Position numbers and translations under genes: made by a program. This document shows, piece after piece, positions 15,753 through 23,690 of a stretch of DNA of 44,720 nucleotides. The stretch lies in assembly GCA_024742695.1 (NCBI GenBank), contig JANSXY010000029.1, positions 1-44,720 of the forward strand, read 5' to 3'. Position 1 is the first letter of the stretch; every line of letters starts with the position of its first letter. Origin of the DNA: Paracoccaceae bacterium. GTDB lineage: Bacteria > Pseudomonadota > Alphaproteobacteria > Rhodobacterales > Rhodobacteraceae. The notes under the pieces were generated by a model that saw only the letters and a list, made by a program, of their open reading frames with translations, was not told where the DNA came from and searched no databases.

Positions 15753-16865
15753 ATGGCGCCCAGGCGTCCCCGGGGGGGGGGCGCGTTCCCGAGGCCGGTC
15801 GAGCCGCCAGCCACCCCGAAGCCCGACCCGGCGCAGCTTTATGCGGCCCTGGATCTGGGCACGAACAGTTGCCGCATGCTGATTGCCCAGCCAAAGGGCA
15901 ACCAGTTTCACGTGGTCGACAGTTTCTCGAAATCCGTCCAGCTCGGTCACGGGCTGGAGGCTTCGGGCCGGTTGAGCCGTGCCTCGATGACACGCACGGT
16001 GCAGGCCTTGCACATCTGCCGCCGCAAGCTGGAACAGCATCGCGTCGGTCGGATGCGCCTGGTCGCGACCGAGGCCTGCCGCCGGGCCCGCAACGCCGGC
16101 GATTTCATCCGCATCGCGGAACGCGAGACCGGGCTGAAGCTGGAAATCATCGAACCCGAGGAAGAGGCGCGGCTGGCCGTCGTTTCCTGCGCGCCGCTGG
16201 TCTCGACGAGGACCGAGCAGCTTCTCGTGGTCGACATCGGCGGCGGGTCGACCGAACTGGTGTGGATCGACCTCTCGGCGGTGCCCCGGCACGACCGGCC
16301 GCGCGCGATCATGCGGCTGCACGCCGGCTTCCACGCGCCCGAAAGCCCGTTCCCCACCGCCAAGGTGGTGGACTGGATCAGCGTGCCGCTGGGCGTCGCG
16401 ACGCTGAAGGACCAGTTCTCCGACGTCGAGGACGACGCGGCGCGGTTCGCGCTGATGAGTTGGTTCTTCGAGGAAAACCTTGCCGATTTCTCGCCCTACA
16501 ACGCCAGCCAGAAGCGCGAGGGCTTCCAGATCATCGGCACCTCGGGCACCGTGACCACGGTGGCGGCCAGCCACCTGGGCCTGAAGCGCTACGACCGCAC
16601 CAAGGTCGACGGGCTCAGGATGACATCGGACCAGATCGACCGGGTGATCCGCAACTATGTCAGCCTCGGGCCGGAAGGCCGGCGCAGCGACCCGCGGATC
16701 GGGCGCGACCGGCATACGCTGATCATGTCGGGCGCCGCGATCCTGCAGGCGATGATGCGGATCTGGCCGACCGACCGTCTGTCGGTGGCCGACCGGGGCT
16801 TGCGCGAGGGGCTGCTTTACGCGCAGATGTCCGCCGATGGGGTGCTGGAGGACGGACCGTTCTGA
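15753..16865 (+). CDS. Ppx/GppA family exopolyphosphatase/phosphatase
   Basis: A 370-residue member of the ASKHA-fold Ppx/GppA family, which hydrolyses polyphosphate or pppGpp. The phosphate-1 loop is [15 protein letters not shown], the second is [14 protein letters not shown], and the adenosine-side segment is [16 protein letters not shown]; the C-terminus [14 protein letters not shown] is also conserved. It ends near residue 370, so it has only the core domains and no HD-type C-terminal half. The start is ATG 15753, with GGAGG (15740-15744) 8 bp upstream. The first 30 residues are Pro/Gly-rich and include a run of ten G (15772-15781). The stop overlaps rlmE (TGATG). Confidence 0.88.
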   Translation: MAPRRPRGGGAFPRPVEPPATPKPDPAQLYAALDLGTNSCRMLIAQPKGNQFHVVDSFSKSVQLGHGLEASGRLSRASMTRTVQALHICRRKLEQHRVGRMRLVATEACRRARNAGDFIRIAERETGLKLEIIEPEEEARLAVVSCAPLVSTRTEQLLVVDIGGGSTELVWIDLSAVPRHDRPRAIMRLHAGFHAPESPFPTAKVVDWISVPLGVATLKDQFSDVEDDAARFALMSWFFEENLADFSPYNASQKREGFQIIGTSGTVTTVAASHLGLKRYDRTKVDGLRMTSDQIDRVIRNYVSLGPEGRRSDPRIGRDRHTLIMSGAAILQAMMRIWPTDRLSVADRGLREGLLYAQMSADGVLEDGPF

Positions 16866-17608
16866 TGGCCAGGAAGCCGGGTTCCTCGGGTCGCGGGCAG
16901 CGCGAGTTGCGCGTTCGCGTCAAGACCGCCAAGGGGCGGAAGCTGTCCTCCACCCGCTGGCTGGAACGGCAGCTCAACGACCCCTACGTGCAGCGGGCGA
17001 AACGGGAAGGGTTTCGCGGCCGCGCGGCCTACAAGATCGCCGAGATCGATGACAAGTACCGCTTCCTCGTGCCCGGCGCGCGGGTCGTCGACCTTGGCTG
17101 CGCGCCCGGCGGCTGGTGCCAGGTCGCGGTCGAGCGGGTGAATGCGCTTGGCGAACGATCGGGCAAGCGCCAGGGCCGGGTGCTGGGGGTGGACCTGCAG
17201 GAGGTCGAGCCGATCGCCGGGGCGGAAATCCACCAGCTCGATTTCCTGTCCGACGGGGCCGACGACAAGGTCAAGGCCTGGCTGGGCGGCGAGGCCGACG
17301 TGGTGATGTCGGACATGGCCGCCGCCGCCTCGGGCCACAAGCAGACCGACCATCTGCGGATCGTGGCGCTGTGCGAGGCGGCGGCGGAACTGGCCTATGA
17401 CGTGCTCGCGCCCGGCGGCACCTTCGTCGCCAAGGTTCTGGCGGGCGGCGCCGAGGCCGGGCTGCAAGCCCGGCTGAAGCGCGATTTCGAGAAGGTGGCG
17501 AACATCAAGCCACCGGCCAGCCGCGCCGATTCCTCGGAAAAGTTCGTCGTCGCGACGGGGTTTCGCGGCCGCCGCGCGGCGGCGGAGGACGAGAGCCGGG
17601 CGGAATGA
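16865..17608 (+). CDS. rlmE: 23S rRNA (uridine-2'-O-)methyltransferase RlmE (FtsJ/RrmJ)
   Basis: A 247-residue SAM-dependent methyltransferase that modifies a uridine in the A-loop of 23S rRNA. The N-terminus is basic; the core then shows [16 protein letters not shown] with the first catalytic Lys, the SAM loop [13 protein letters not shown], the Asp-containing [18 protein letters not shown], and [11 protein letters not shown] with the second Lys, completing the K-D-K-E set with the Glu in [11 protein letters not shown]. The C-terminal tail is short and Arg/Glu-rich. It shares TGATG with the ppx stop and ATGA with the SGNH gene, so all three are one operon. Confidence 0.94.
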   Translation: MARKPGSSGRGQRELRVRVKTAKGRKLSSTRWLERQLNDPYVQRAKREGFRGRAAYKIAEIDDKYRFLVPGARVVDLGCAPGGWCQVAVERVNALGERSGKRQGRVLGVDLQEVEPIAGAEIHQLDFLSDGADDKVKAWLGGEADVVMSDMAAAASGHKQTDHLRIVALCEAAAELAYDVLAPGGTFVAKVLAGGAEAGLQARLKRDFEKVANIKPPASRADSSEKFVVATGFRGRRAAAEDESRAE

Positions 17609-18243
17609 CGCGGACGCTGCTGATCTACGGGGATTCGAATACCCATGGCACCCTGCCGCTCACCGAACTCGGCGAGATCGGGCGGCACCCGCCGGGGCGG
17701 CGCTGGACCGATATTCTGGCGGCGCGGCTCGCGCCCGGCTGGACGGTGATCGCAGAAGGTCATCCGGGCCGCACCACGGTGCATGACGATCCGATCGAGG
17801 GCGAGCATCGCAACGGCGCGCGGATCCTGCCAGCCCTGCTGGAATCGCACCGCCCGATCGACCTGCTGGCGATCCATCTGGGGACCAACGATCTCAAGCC
17901 GCGGTTCTCCGCGGGCCCGGCCGATATCGCCGCCGGACTCGAGCGGCTGGTGCGGATGGCGCGCGCGTCGGCCGCGGGGCCGGGGGGCGGAGCGCCGGCG
18001 ATCCTGCTCCTGTGCCCGCCGCCGATCCGCGAGGCCGGTTGCCTGGCCGAAACCTTCGCCGGCGGCGCGGCGAAATCACGGGGCCTTGCGACGGCCGTGG
18101 CGCGGATGGCGGGGCGGCAGGGCGCGGCGTTCCTCGATCTTGGCGGGGTGGTCACGGTCTCGCCGACCGACGGCATCCACTACGAGGCCGATCAGCAGGC
18201 GCCGCTGGCGCAGGCCGTGGCGGCGGCGGTCGCGGACGTCTGA
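17605..18243 (+). CDS. SGNH/GDSL-family hydrolase (arylesterase-like)
   Basis: A 212-residue serine hydrolase. Block I is [11 protein letters not shown] with the nucleophile Ser, Block II's Gly lies in [12 protein letters not shown], Block III is [11 protein letters not shown] with the Asn, and Block V is [12 protein letters not shown] with the Asp and His of the triad. The GDSNT(H/W)G form is typical of the arylesterase/acyltransferase group related to Mycobacterium smegmatis Act. There is no signal peptide, so it is probably cytosolic. It is translationally coupled to rlmE by ATGA. Substrate unknown. Confidence 0.88.
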   Translation: MTRTLLIYGDSNTHGTLPLTELGEIGRHPPGRRWTDILAARLAPGWTVIAEGHPGRTTVHDDPIEGEHRNGARILPALLESHRPIDLLAIHLGTNDLKPRFSAGPADIAAGLERLVRMARASAAGPGGGAPAILLLCPPPIREAGCLAETFAGGAAKSRGLATAVARMAGRQGAAFLDLGGVVTVSPTDGIHYEADQQAPLAQAVAAAVADV

Positions 18244-18259
18244 CCGCGGCGGGGCGCGC

Positions 18260-18281
18260 GCCGGGCCGGCGGTCGCCCGGC
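18260..18281. terminator. GC-rich hairpin between convergent genes
   Basis: GCCGGGC (18260-18266) pairs with GCCCGGC (18275-18281) across an 8-nt loop, between the convergent ends of the SGNH hydrolase and cytochrome genes. There is no T-run, so a terminator role is only suggested by position. Confidence 0.35.
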
Positions 18282-18285
18282 CGGT

Positions 18286-19476
18286 TCAGCGCAGCAGGCC
18301 CAGCCCGGCGAAATCCATGCCCAGCGGCCCGGCCAGATCCTCGATCGAGTCGTAGAGCAGTTCCAGCGCGTAATGCGGGTTGTGCACGTGGATGCCGTGA
18401 TCGGCGGTCACGAATTTCCAGTTGTAGATCGCCTTCAGCAGCCGCGGCGTGAACGCGTCATAGGCCACCGCGCGGCCGCCGGCCTCGTCGATCACCCCGT
18501 CGCCATTGGCATCGGCGAAGAAGTAGGGATAGCGCTCGCCGTTGTAGACCATCGGCTTGCCGGCGACCTCGGCGGCGTAGTCGACGATCGCCTGCTTCAG
18601 CGTCGCGGCATTGGCGGCGATGTCGGCCTTGATCCCCTTGCCGGTGTCGCCGGAGCCGTCATAGCTCTGCCGTGCGATCCGGATCTCCTCGGCATCGCCG
18701 GACTGGTGGCAGGTCAGGCAGGTCGCCTCGGCCACGTCGAGGCTGTGCGGATCGTGGCATGACACGCAGGTCGCCACCGGCTTGGCATGCAGGAACCGGC
18801 CGGAATAGTCCTTGCCCGGATAGTGATAGCCGCCGGCGCCGTAGCCGCCCAGCGACGACGATGCGGCCAGCGCGTAATGCGGGTTGATGAACCGCAGTTC
18901 GGCATCCGGCGTGTCCGGCTCCTTCTCGCCGGTGGCCTTCGCCACCGTCGCGCCCGCGGCGCGCCCCTGGTGGCAGGTGGTGCACGATGCATCGCCCGCG
19001 GCGACGGGATGGGCGATGCCCGAGGGCAGCGTGACCTCGGTCACCCGGCTGATCGACGGGTTGTGGCAGGTGTCGCAATCTACCACCCCGCCGATCGGGA
19101 TCGGCGCCGTCAGCGGGCCGGGGGTTCCGTCGTCGAGCCCGTGGAAGGCGCGGAAGCCGATGCCGGAATGGCAGGTGCCGCAGGAGGGCGGGATCTCGCC
19201 GTCCTCGTTCCAGTGCGTGAACGATTCGGAGGTCGCGTCGGAATGGCCCGACCGGGCCCAGGCCGCGATCACCCGCGCGTTCGGCACCGCGACGGTATCG
19301 GGCGCGAACGGCCCGCTGCGCGGCATGATGAAAATCTGCTGGCTGGGCTCCGCCGGTGCCTCGGCCTCGCTGGTCGCGGCCGATTGCGCGATCGACTGCA
19401 GCGTGAATCCGACGACGGCGACGGCCGAAAGACCGGCGAAGGCGAGTGCGGTGAGGCTGAAGCGGGCAAGGGGCAT
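18286..19476 (-). CDS. Periplasmic pentaheme c-type cytochrome
   Basis: A 396-residue exported protein with a Sec signal peptide (about residues 1-33, hydrophobic LTALAFAGLSAVAVVGF). Five haem-binding CxxCH motifs are visible: C99-H103, C134-H138, C165-H169, C237-H241 and C253-H257. The C-terminal third has no haem motif but contains DANGDGVIDE, an EF-hand-like calcium loop, and the repeated phrase NPHYAL occurs at about 198 and again near 370. Haem spacing resembles multihaem proteins of the NrfA/Hao/octahaem superfamily in a general way, but I cannot assign a subfamily. It is divergently transcribed from the NQR operon with about 110 bp between, suggesting a shared control region and a possible electron-transfer link. 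Confidence 0.85.
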   Translation of the reverse strand: MPLARFSLTALAFAGLSAVAVVGFTLQSIAQSAATSEAEAPAEPSQQIFIMPRSGPFAPDTVAVPNARVIAAWARSGHSDATSESFTHWNEDGEIPPSCGTCHSGIGFRAFHGLDDGTPGPLTAPIPIGGVVDCDTCHNPSISRVTEVTLPSGIAHPVAAGDASCTTCHQGRAAGATVAKATGEKEPDTPDAELRFINPHYALAASSSLGGYGAGGYHYPGKDYSGRFLHAKPVATCVSCHDPHSLDVAEATCLTCHQSGDAEEIRIARQSYDGSGDTGKGIKADIAANAATLKQAIVDYAAEVAGKPMVYNGERYPYFFADANGDGVIDEAGGRAVAYDAFTPRLLKAIYNWKFVTADHGIHVHNPHYALELLYDSIEDLAGPLGMDFAGLGLLR

Positions 19477-19587
19477 GGCACAACTCTTGATTGGGTGGGG
19501 CGAGGCGGATTACCCTGAGTGTAACGTCAGGAGCCCATCGTCTCAATGCAGCAATGCACGCGTTTGTGAACTCGGGGGTGTGAACGG

Positions 19588-20850
19588 TTGCCTTGGCCGA
19601 GGGGCGGACTGGATGTTGCGATACCGGCTTCGGCCGGGGCGACAGGCCATCCCGAGATCGAAATCACCGAAGAGGCGGTGCTGGCCCCGGCGCCGGGCGA
19701 GGCGCTGCGGGTCGAGATGCTGGTGGCCGAGGGCGACCGCGTGGCGCAGGGCGAGCCGATCCTCAGGCTGCGGCATTTCCCCGATTGCGCGCTGACCGCG
19801 CCGATGCCGGCACAGGTGGCGCGGGTCGATCTTGCGCCGGGGCACCGGCTGGCGGCGATCACGCTGTTTCGAGAAGCCGGCGCGGGCCGATTCGAACATG
19901 CCCGCGGCGCCGCGGCCGATGATGCGGCGGCGCTGCGCGGGTTTCTGCAGGGGGCGGGGGTGTGGCGCGCCATCCGCTCGCGGCCGTTCGGGCGGGTGCC
20001 CGGTCCGGGCGAGGCGCCGCGCGCGATCGTTGTCATGGGGTTCGACACGCGCCCCGGCGCGCCGGATCCGCGCCGGGCGCTGGCGGGCCGGGAAGAGGCC
20101 TTCGAGGCCGGGCTGGCGGCGCTGGCGCGGCTGACCGACGGGCCGGTGTTCCTGTGCCAGGATCGTGGCGCGCCGCTGGCCGGGGCGGCGGACGGCCGGG
20201 TGCGGATCGTCCGCAACGCGGCGATCCATCCCTGGGGCATGGCCGGGTTCCAGGTGCATCGGCTGTGTCCGGCCGCGCCGGGCCGCCCGGTCTGGGATAT
20301 CGACGCGGAAGACGCGGCGGGGATCGGCGATCTGCTGGCCACCGGGCTGGTGCCCGAAACCCGGCTGGTCGCCCTGTCGGGGCCGGCGTTGCGCGCCGGT
20401 CGGCTGGTGCGCTGCCAGCCCGGCGCGGACCTGCGCAGCCTGGTGCGGGCGCATGTGGTGCCGGGGCCCGCGCGGATCCTGTCGGGGTCGGCGCTGGACG
20501 GGCGCGAGGCGCGCTGGCTCGGGCCGCGCGACCGCCAGGTCACGGTGCTGGGCGGGGCGCCGCCGCGGCCGGCCCGGCACTGGTTCGTCGCCGCGCTGGA
20601 TCGCGCGGCGCGGCCGCTGCCGCTGATCCCGACCGCCGCGCTGGACCAGGCCCTCGGCCGGGCGCTGCCGGCGATGCCGTTCCTGCGCGCGCTGGCGGCG
20701 GGCGACGAGGAAACCCTCGCACGGCTCGGCGGCCTGTCGCTGCTGCCCGAGGATCTGGCGCTGGCCGACTACGTGACCGCGGCCGAGCCGAAGCTGTCTC
20801 GCCAGTTCGCCGCGCTGCTCGACCGGATCGCGGCGGAGGAGACCGGATGA
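19588..20850 (+). CDS. nqrA: Na+-translocating NADH:quinone reductase subunit A
   Basis: A 420-residue cytoplasmic-face subunit, slightly shorter than the usual 445 or so. The N-terminal RGGLDVAIPASAG matches the family opening (GLDLPIAG type). Diagnostic segments are VWDIDAEDAAGIGDLLATG, VALSGPALRAGRLVRC and ARILSGSALDGREARWLG. There are no CxxC clusters, which excludes RnfC. The start is TTG 19588, since an in-frame stop at 19567-19569 leaves no ATG before the conserved N-terminus; a start codon this weak is unusual and could also hide a sequence error. The stop overlaps nqrB in ATGA. It heads nqrABCDEF-apbE-nqrM. Confidence 0.88.
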   Translation: MPWPRGGLDVAIPASAGATGHPEIEITEEAVLAPAPGEALRVEMLVAEGDRVAQGEPILRLRHFPDCALTAPMPAQVARVDLAPGHRLAAITLFREAGAGRFEHARGAAADDAAALRGFLQGAGVWRAIRSRPFGRVPGPGEAPRAIVVMGFDTRPGAPDPRRALAGREEAFEAGLAALARLTDGPVFLCQDRGAPLAGAADGRVRIVRNAAIHPWGMAGFQVHRLCPAAPGRPVWDIDAEDAAGIGDLLATGLVPETRLVALSGPALRAGRLVRCQPGADLRSLVRAHVVPGPARILSGSALDGREARWLGPRDRQVTVLGGAPPRPARHWFVAALDRAARPLPLIPTAALDQALGRALPAMPFLRALAAGDEETLARLGGLSLLPEDLALADYVTAAEPKLSRQFAALLDRIAAEETG

Positions 20851-21623
20851 TCCGCGGCATCTGGGACAGGGAGACGGTGGCGTTGATCCTCGTCGCCGCG
20901 CTGGCGCCGGTGGCGGTGCTGTGGCTGGCCGAGGCGCGCGGCGCGGGCGCGGTGCGGCTTGTGTCCTTCGTGCTGACGATCGGCATCCTGCATCTGCTGT
21001 TCATGCTGGCGCGCGCGCAGCCGCCGTCGGCCGCGGCGCTGGTCACGGCGCTGGCGCTGGCGGTCTTCACGCCCGAGGGGCTGGGGCCGGTACAGCTGCT
21101 TCTGGGCATCGCCTTCGGCGTGGTGACGGCGGAGCTGGCCTTCGGCGGCTGGGGCCGAAACATTCTCAACCCGGCGACCGTCGCGCTGGCCTTCCTCGGC
21201 TTCGGCTTTCCGGCCGCGCCCTGGCCGGATGTCGCGGTGCAGGTCGGCTGGGCGGCGCTTCCGGCGCTGGCCTTCGGGGTGCTGGCCGGGGTGATGCCCG
21301 GCGGCGTGGTGGCGGGCGCCGCGCTGGCCCTGGGGGCGGCAAGCGCCCTTGGCCTGCCGCTGGGGCCGGCGGTGCCGGCGCTGCTGGCCGGGCTCGCGCT
21401 GCTGGTCTGCGACCCGGTCGCCAGTGCCTCGACACCGCTGGGGCGGTGGCTGAACGGCGCGCTGTTCGGCGGGCTGGCGGCGGCGTTCCTGGCGGGCTGG
21501 GACGGGGCGCACCCGGTGCAGATCGTCGTGTCCGCCGCCTTGCTGGCGGCGCTGGCCGCGCCGCTGCTGGACGAGATCGCCATCGCCCTGTGGCTTTACC
21601 GAAGGAGACGACGCCTTGGCTGA
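20847..21623 (+). CDS. nqrB: NqrB-like membrane subunit, short form
   Basis: A 258-residue polytopic membrane protein in the nqrB position. ILNPATVALAFLGFGFP and CDPVASASTPLGRWLNGALFGG match conserved NqrB/RnfD segments (NPAxxARAF and DPVSA). Canonical NqrB is over 400 residues, so roughly 150 are absent, mainly at the N-terminus and in the region between the two motifs. I find no D-x-[ST]-[GS]-A-T or comparable motif for threonine-linked FMN in it, although NqrC has one and apbE is in the operon. It overlaps nqrA by ATGA and nqrC by 8 nt. It may be a reduced paralogue that works without one flavin, or a deletion derivative that stayed in frame. Confidence 0.78.
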   Translation: MIRGIWDRETVALILVAALAPVAVLWLAEARGAGAVRLVSFVLTIGILHLLFMLARAQPPSAAALVTALALAVFTPEGLGPVQLLLGIAFGVVTAELAFGGWGRNILNPATVALAFLGFGFPAAPWPDVAVQVGWAALPALAFGVLAGVMPGGVVAGAALALGAASALGLPLGPAVPALLAGLALLVCDPVASASTPLGRWLNGALFGGLAAAFLAGWDGAHPVQIVVSAALLAALAAPLLDEIAIALWLYRRRRRLG

Positions 21624-22419
21624 TGTCCTTCCCCTCCGGCTCTGGCGCCGGTTCCTCGCCCTGCCGCTGGAAAGCCGGCCCAAGACGCTGGCGGTGGCCT
21701 TCGCGGTCTCTGCGGTCTGCGCGGCGCTGGTCACCGGCGCGACGGTGATCCTGCGCCCGATCCAGGAGGCCAATCGCGCCGCCGAAACCCAGCTGCGGCT
21801 GGAGGCGCTGCTGTCGGCGATTCCCGGCATGGAACAGATCATGGCCGAGGCGGGCGGCGACGTGCTGTCGGCCGTCGTCGTCGACCTCGACGCCGGCCGC
21901 GCCGCCGACGATGTCACCCCGGCGACGATCGAGGCGGCGCTGGGGGAGGCCGCGAACTGGACGGCGCTGACCCCGGAGCAGGACGTGGCGATGATCGGCC
22001 GGCGGCCCGACCTTGCGCAGGTCTTCCTGCTGCGCGACGCGGCCGGCGACATCGCGCTGGTGGTGTTGCCGGTGTTCGGCGCGGGCTACAACGGCACGAT
22101 CCGCGCGATGCTGGCGCTGCACGGCGACATGAACACGATCGCCGGTGTCGCCGTCACCGACCAGTCCGAAACCCCCGGCCTCGGCGCGCGGATCGAGGAA
22201 CCGGCCTGGCAGGCGGGTTTCGCCGGCAAGCGGGTCGCCGACGAGGCCGGGCGCATCCGCTTCGCCGTGGCCTCCGGCCCCGCGGCGGGGCCGCACGAGG
22301 TCGACGGGATCACCGGGGCCACCCGCACCTCGAACGCGATCACCCGGATCGTGCGGTTCTGGATGGGGCCGGACGGCTACGGGCCGCTGATCGACGCGAT
22401 CCGGCGCGGGGAGTTCTGA
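21616..22419 (+). CDS. nqrC: Na+-translocating NADH:quinone reductase subunit C
   Basis: A 267-residue protein with one N-terminal membrane helix (about residues 23-45) and a periplasmic FMN-binding domain. The flavinylation motif is DGITGATRTSNAI, with T236 the expected phosphoester-linked FMN site. ETPGLGARIEEPAWQ and GYNGTIRAMLAL are also family signatures. The start is TTG 21616, placed by AAGGAG at 21602-21607 inside nqrB; no ATG is available in frame. It is the second weak start in this operon. FMN attachment would need the ApbE encoded four genes downstream. Confidence 0.92.
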   Translation: MADVLPLRLWRRFLALPLESRPKTLAVAFAVSAVCAALVTGATVILRPIQEANRAAETQLRLEALLSAIPGMEQIMAEAGGDVLSAVVVDLDAGRAADDVTPATIEAALGEAANWTALTPEQDVAMIGRRPDLAQVFLLRDAAGDIALVVLPVFGAGYNGTIRAMLALHGDMNTIAGVAVTDQSETPGLGARIEEPAWQAGFAGKRVADEAGRIRFAVASGPAAGPHEVDGITGATRTSNAITRIVRFWMGPDGYGPLIDAIRRGEF

Positions 22420-22422
22420 GCG

Positions 22423-23082
22423 ATGGCGGCGCGGCTTTGGCAGGTGCTGACCGATCCGCTGGTGCGGCAGAACCCGGTGACGCTGCAGATCCTCGGCATC
22501 TGTTCGGCGCTGGCGGTGACCACCGCGCTTGATACCGCGCTGACGATGGCGGTCTCGCTGACCGTGGTGGTGGTTCTGGCCGCCGGGATCGTCAGCGCGA
22601 TCCGCCGCTTCATTCCCTCGACGATCCGGCTGATCGTGCAGATCATCGTTGTCGCCTCGCTGGTGATCGTCATCGACCAGGTGTTGCAGGCCTATTTCTT
22701 CGAGATCTCGAAGCGGCTATCGGTGTTCGTCAGCCTGATCACCACGAATTGCCTGGTGCTGGGCCGCACCGAAAGCTTCGCGCGCAACAACCCGCCGCTG
22801 CCGTCGATGATCGACGCGCTCGGCAACGGGCTTGGCTATTCGCTGGTGCTGATCGTGATCGGCGCCACGCGCGAGCTGTTCGGCGCCGGCAGCCTGATGG
22901 GCGTGCAGATCCTGCCCACGGTCGACCAGGGCGGGTGGTTCACGCCGCTGGGGCTGATGCTGCTGGCGCCCTCGGCCTTCTTCCTCCTGGGCGGGCTGGT
23001 CTGGGCGATCCGCTCGGCCCGGCCCGAACAGGCCGAGGCGGCCGAGCATGTCGCGCCCGCCGTGGCGGAGGCGGGCCGATGA
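22423..23082 (+). CDS. nqrD: Na+-translocating NADH:quinone reductase subunit D
   Basis: A 219-residue membrane subunit with six hydrophobic segments, from the NqrD/RnfE family. IRRFIPSTIRLIVQIIVVAS and ISKRLSVFVSLITTNCLVLG are almost textbook NqrD. The two conserved cysteines are C27 (LGICSALA) and C110 (TTNCLVLG); with their counterparts in NqrE they hold the intramembrane iron centre. The last 20 residues after the final helix are an Ala/Glu-rich extension. It starts 3 bp after nqrC, and its stop overlaps nqrE in ATGA. Confidence 0.95.
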   Translation: MAARLWQVLTDPLVRQNPVTLQILGICSALAVTTALDTALTMAVSLTVVVVLAAGIVSAIRRFIPSTIRLIVQIIVVASLVIVIDQVLQAYFFEISKRLSVFVSLITTNCLVLGRTESFARNNPPLPSMIDALGNGLGYSLVLIVIGATRELFGAGSLMGVQILPTVDQGGWFTPLGLMLLAPSAFFLLGGLVWAIRSARPEQAEAAEHVAPAVAEAGR

Positions 23083-23690
23083 CCGATCCGGGCGCCGTGT
23101 TCTTTCAGGCGATGCTGGTCGACAACATGCCGCTGACGCTGTTCCTGGGCCTGTGCACCTTCCTCGCGCTGTCTAGGAAGCCCGACATCGCGCTGGGGCT
23201 GGGCCTTGCCGTGACCTTCGTGCTGGGCCTGACCGTGCCGCTGAACCAGGTGGTCTATGCCGCGCTCCTGGCGCCCGGCGCGCTGGCCTGGGCGGGCTCT
23301 CCCGATCTCGACCTGTCCTATCTGAAACTGATCGCCTTCATCGGGGTGATCGCGGCGGTGGTGCAGCTGATCGAGATGCTGCTCGATCGCTTCTTCCCGG
23401 CGATCCACGCCGCCTTCGGCGTGTTCCTGCCGCTGCTGACGGTGCAATGCGCGATCCTCGCCGGGTCGCTGTTCATGGTGGAACGGCAGATGGGGCTGGC
23501 GGAAAGCGCGGTCTACGGGCTGGGCAGCGGCGCCGGTTTCGCGCTGGCGGTGGTGATGCTGGCGGCGATCCGGGCACGGCTGGCCTATGCCGACCTGCCG
23601 GCGGGCCTGCGCGGGCTGGGCATTGCCTTCGTGCTGGCCGGGATGATGTCGCTGGGCTTCGCCTCCTTCGCGCAGATGGCGGCACAATGA
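23079..23690 (+). CDS. nqrE: Na+-translocating NADH:quinone reductase subunit E
   Basis: A 203-residue six-helix membrane subunit paralogous to NqrD. Conserved cysteines C26 (GLCTFLALSRK) and C124 (LTVQCAILAGS) are at the family positions and should complete the Fe site with NqrD. VPLNQVVYAALLAPGALAW and FFPAIHAAFGVFLPLLTV are typical NqrE stretches. It starts at the ATGA overlap with nqrD and ends overlapping the nqrF start (ATGA 23687-23690), so subunit stoichiometry is probably controlled by coupled translation. Confidence 0.95.
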   Translation: MTDPGAVFFQAMLVDNMPLTLFLGLCTFLALSRKPDIALGLGLAVTFVLGLTVPLNQVVYAALLAPGALAWAGSPDLDLSYLKLIAFIGVIAAVVQLIEMLLDRFFPAIHAAFGVFLPLLTVQCAILAGSLFMVERQMGLAESAVYGLGSGAGFALAVVMLAAIRARLAYADLPAGLRGLGIAFVLAGMMSLGFASFAQMAAQ

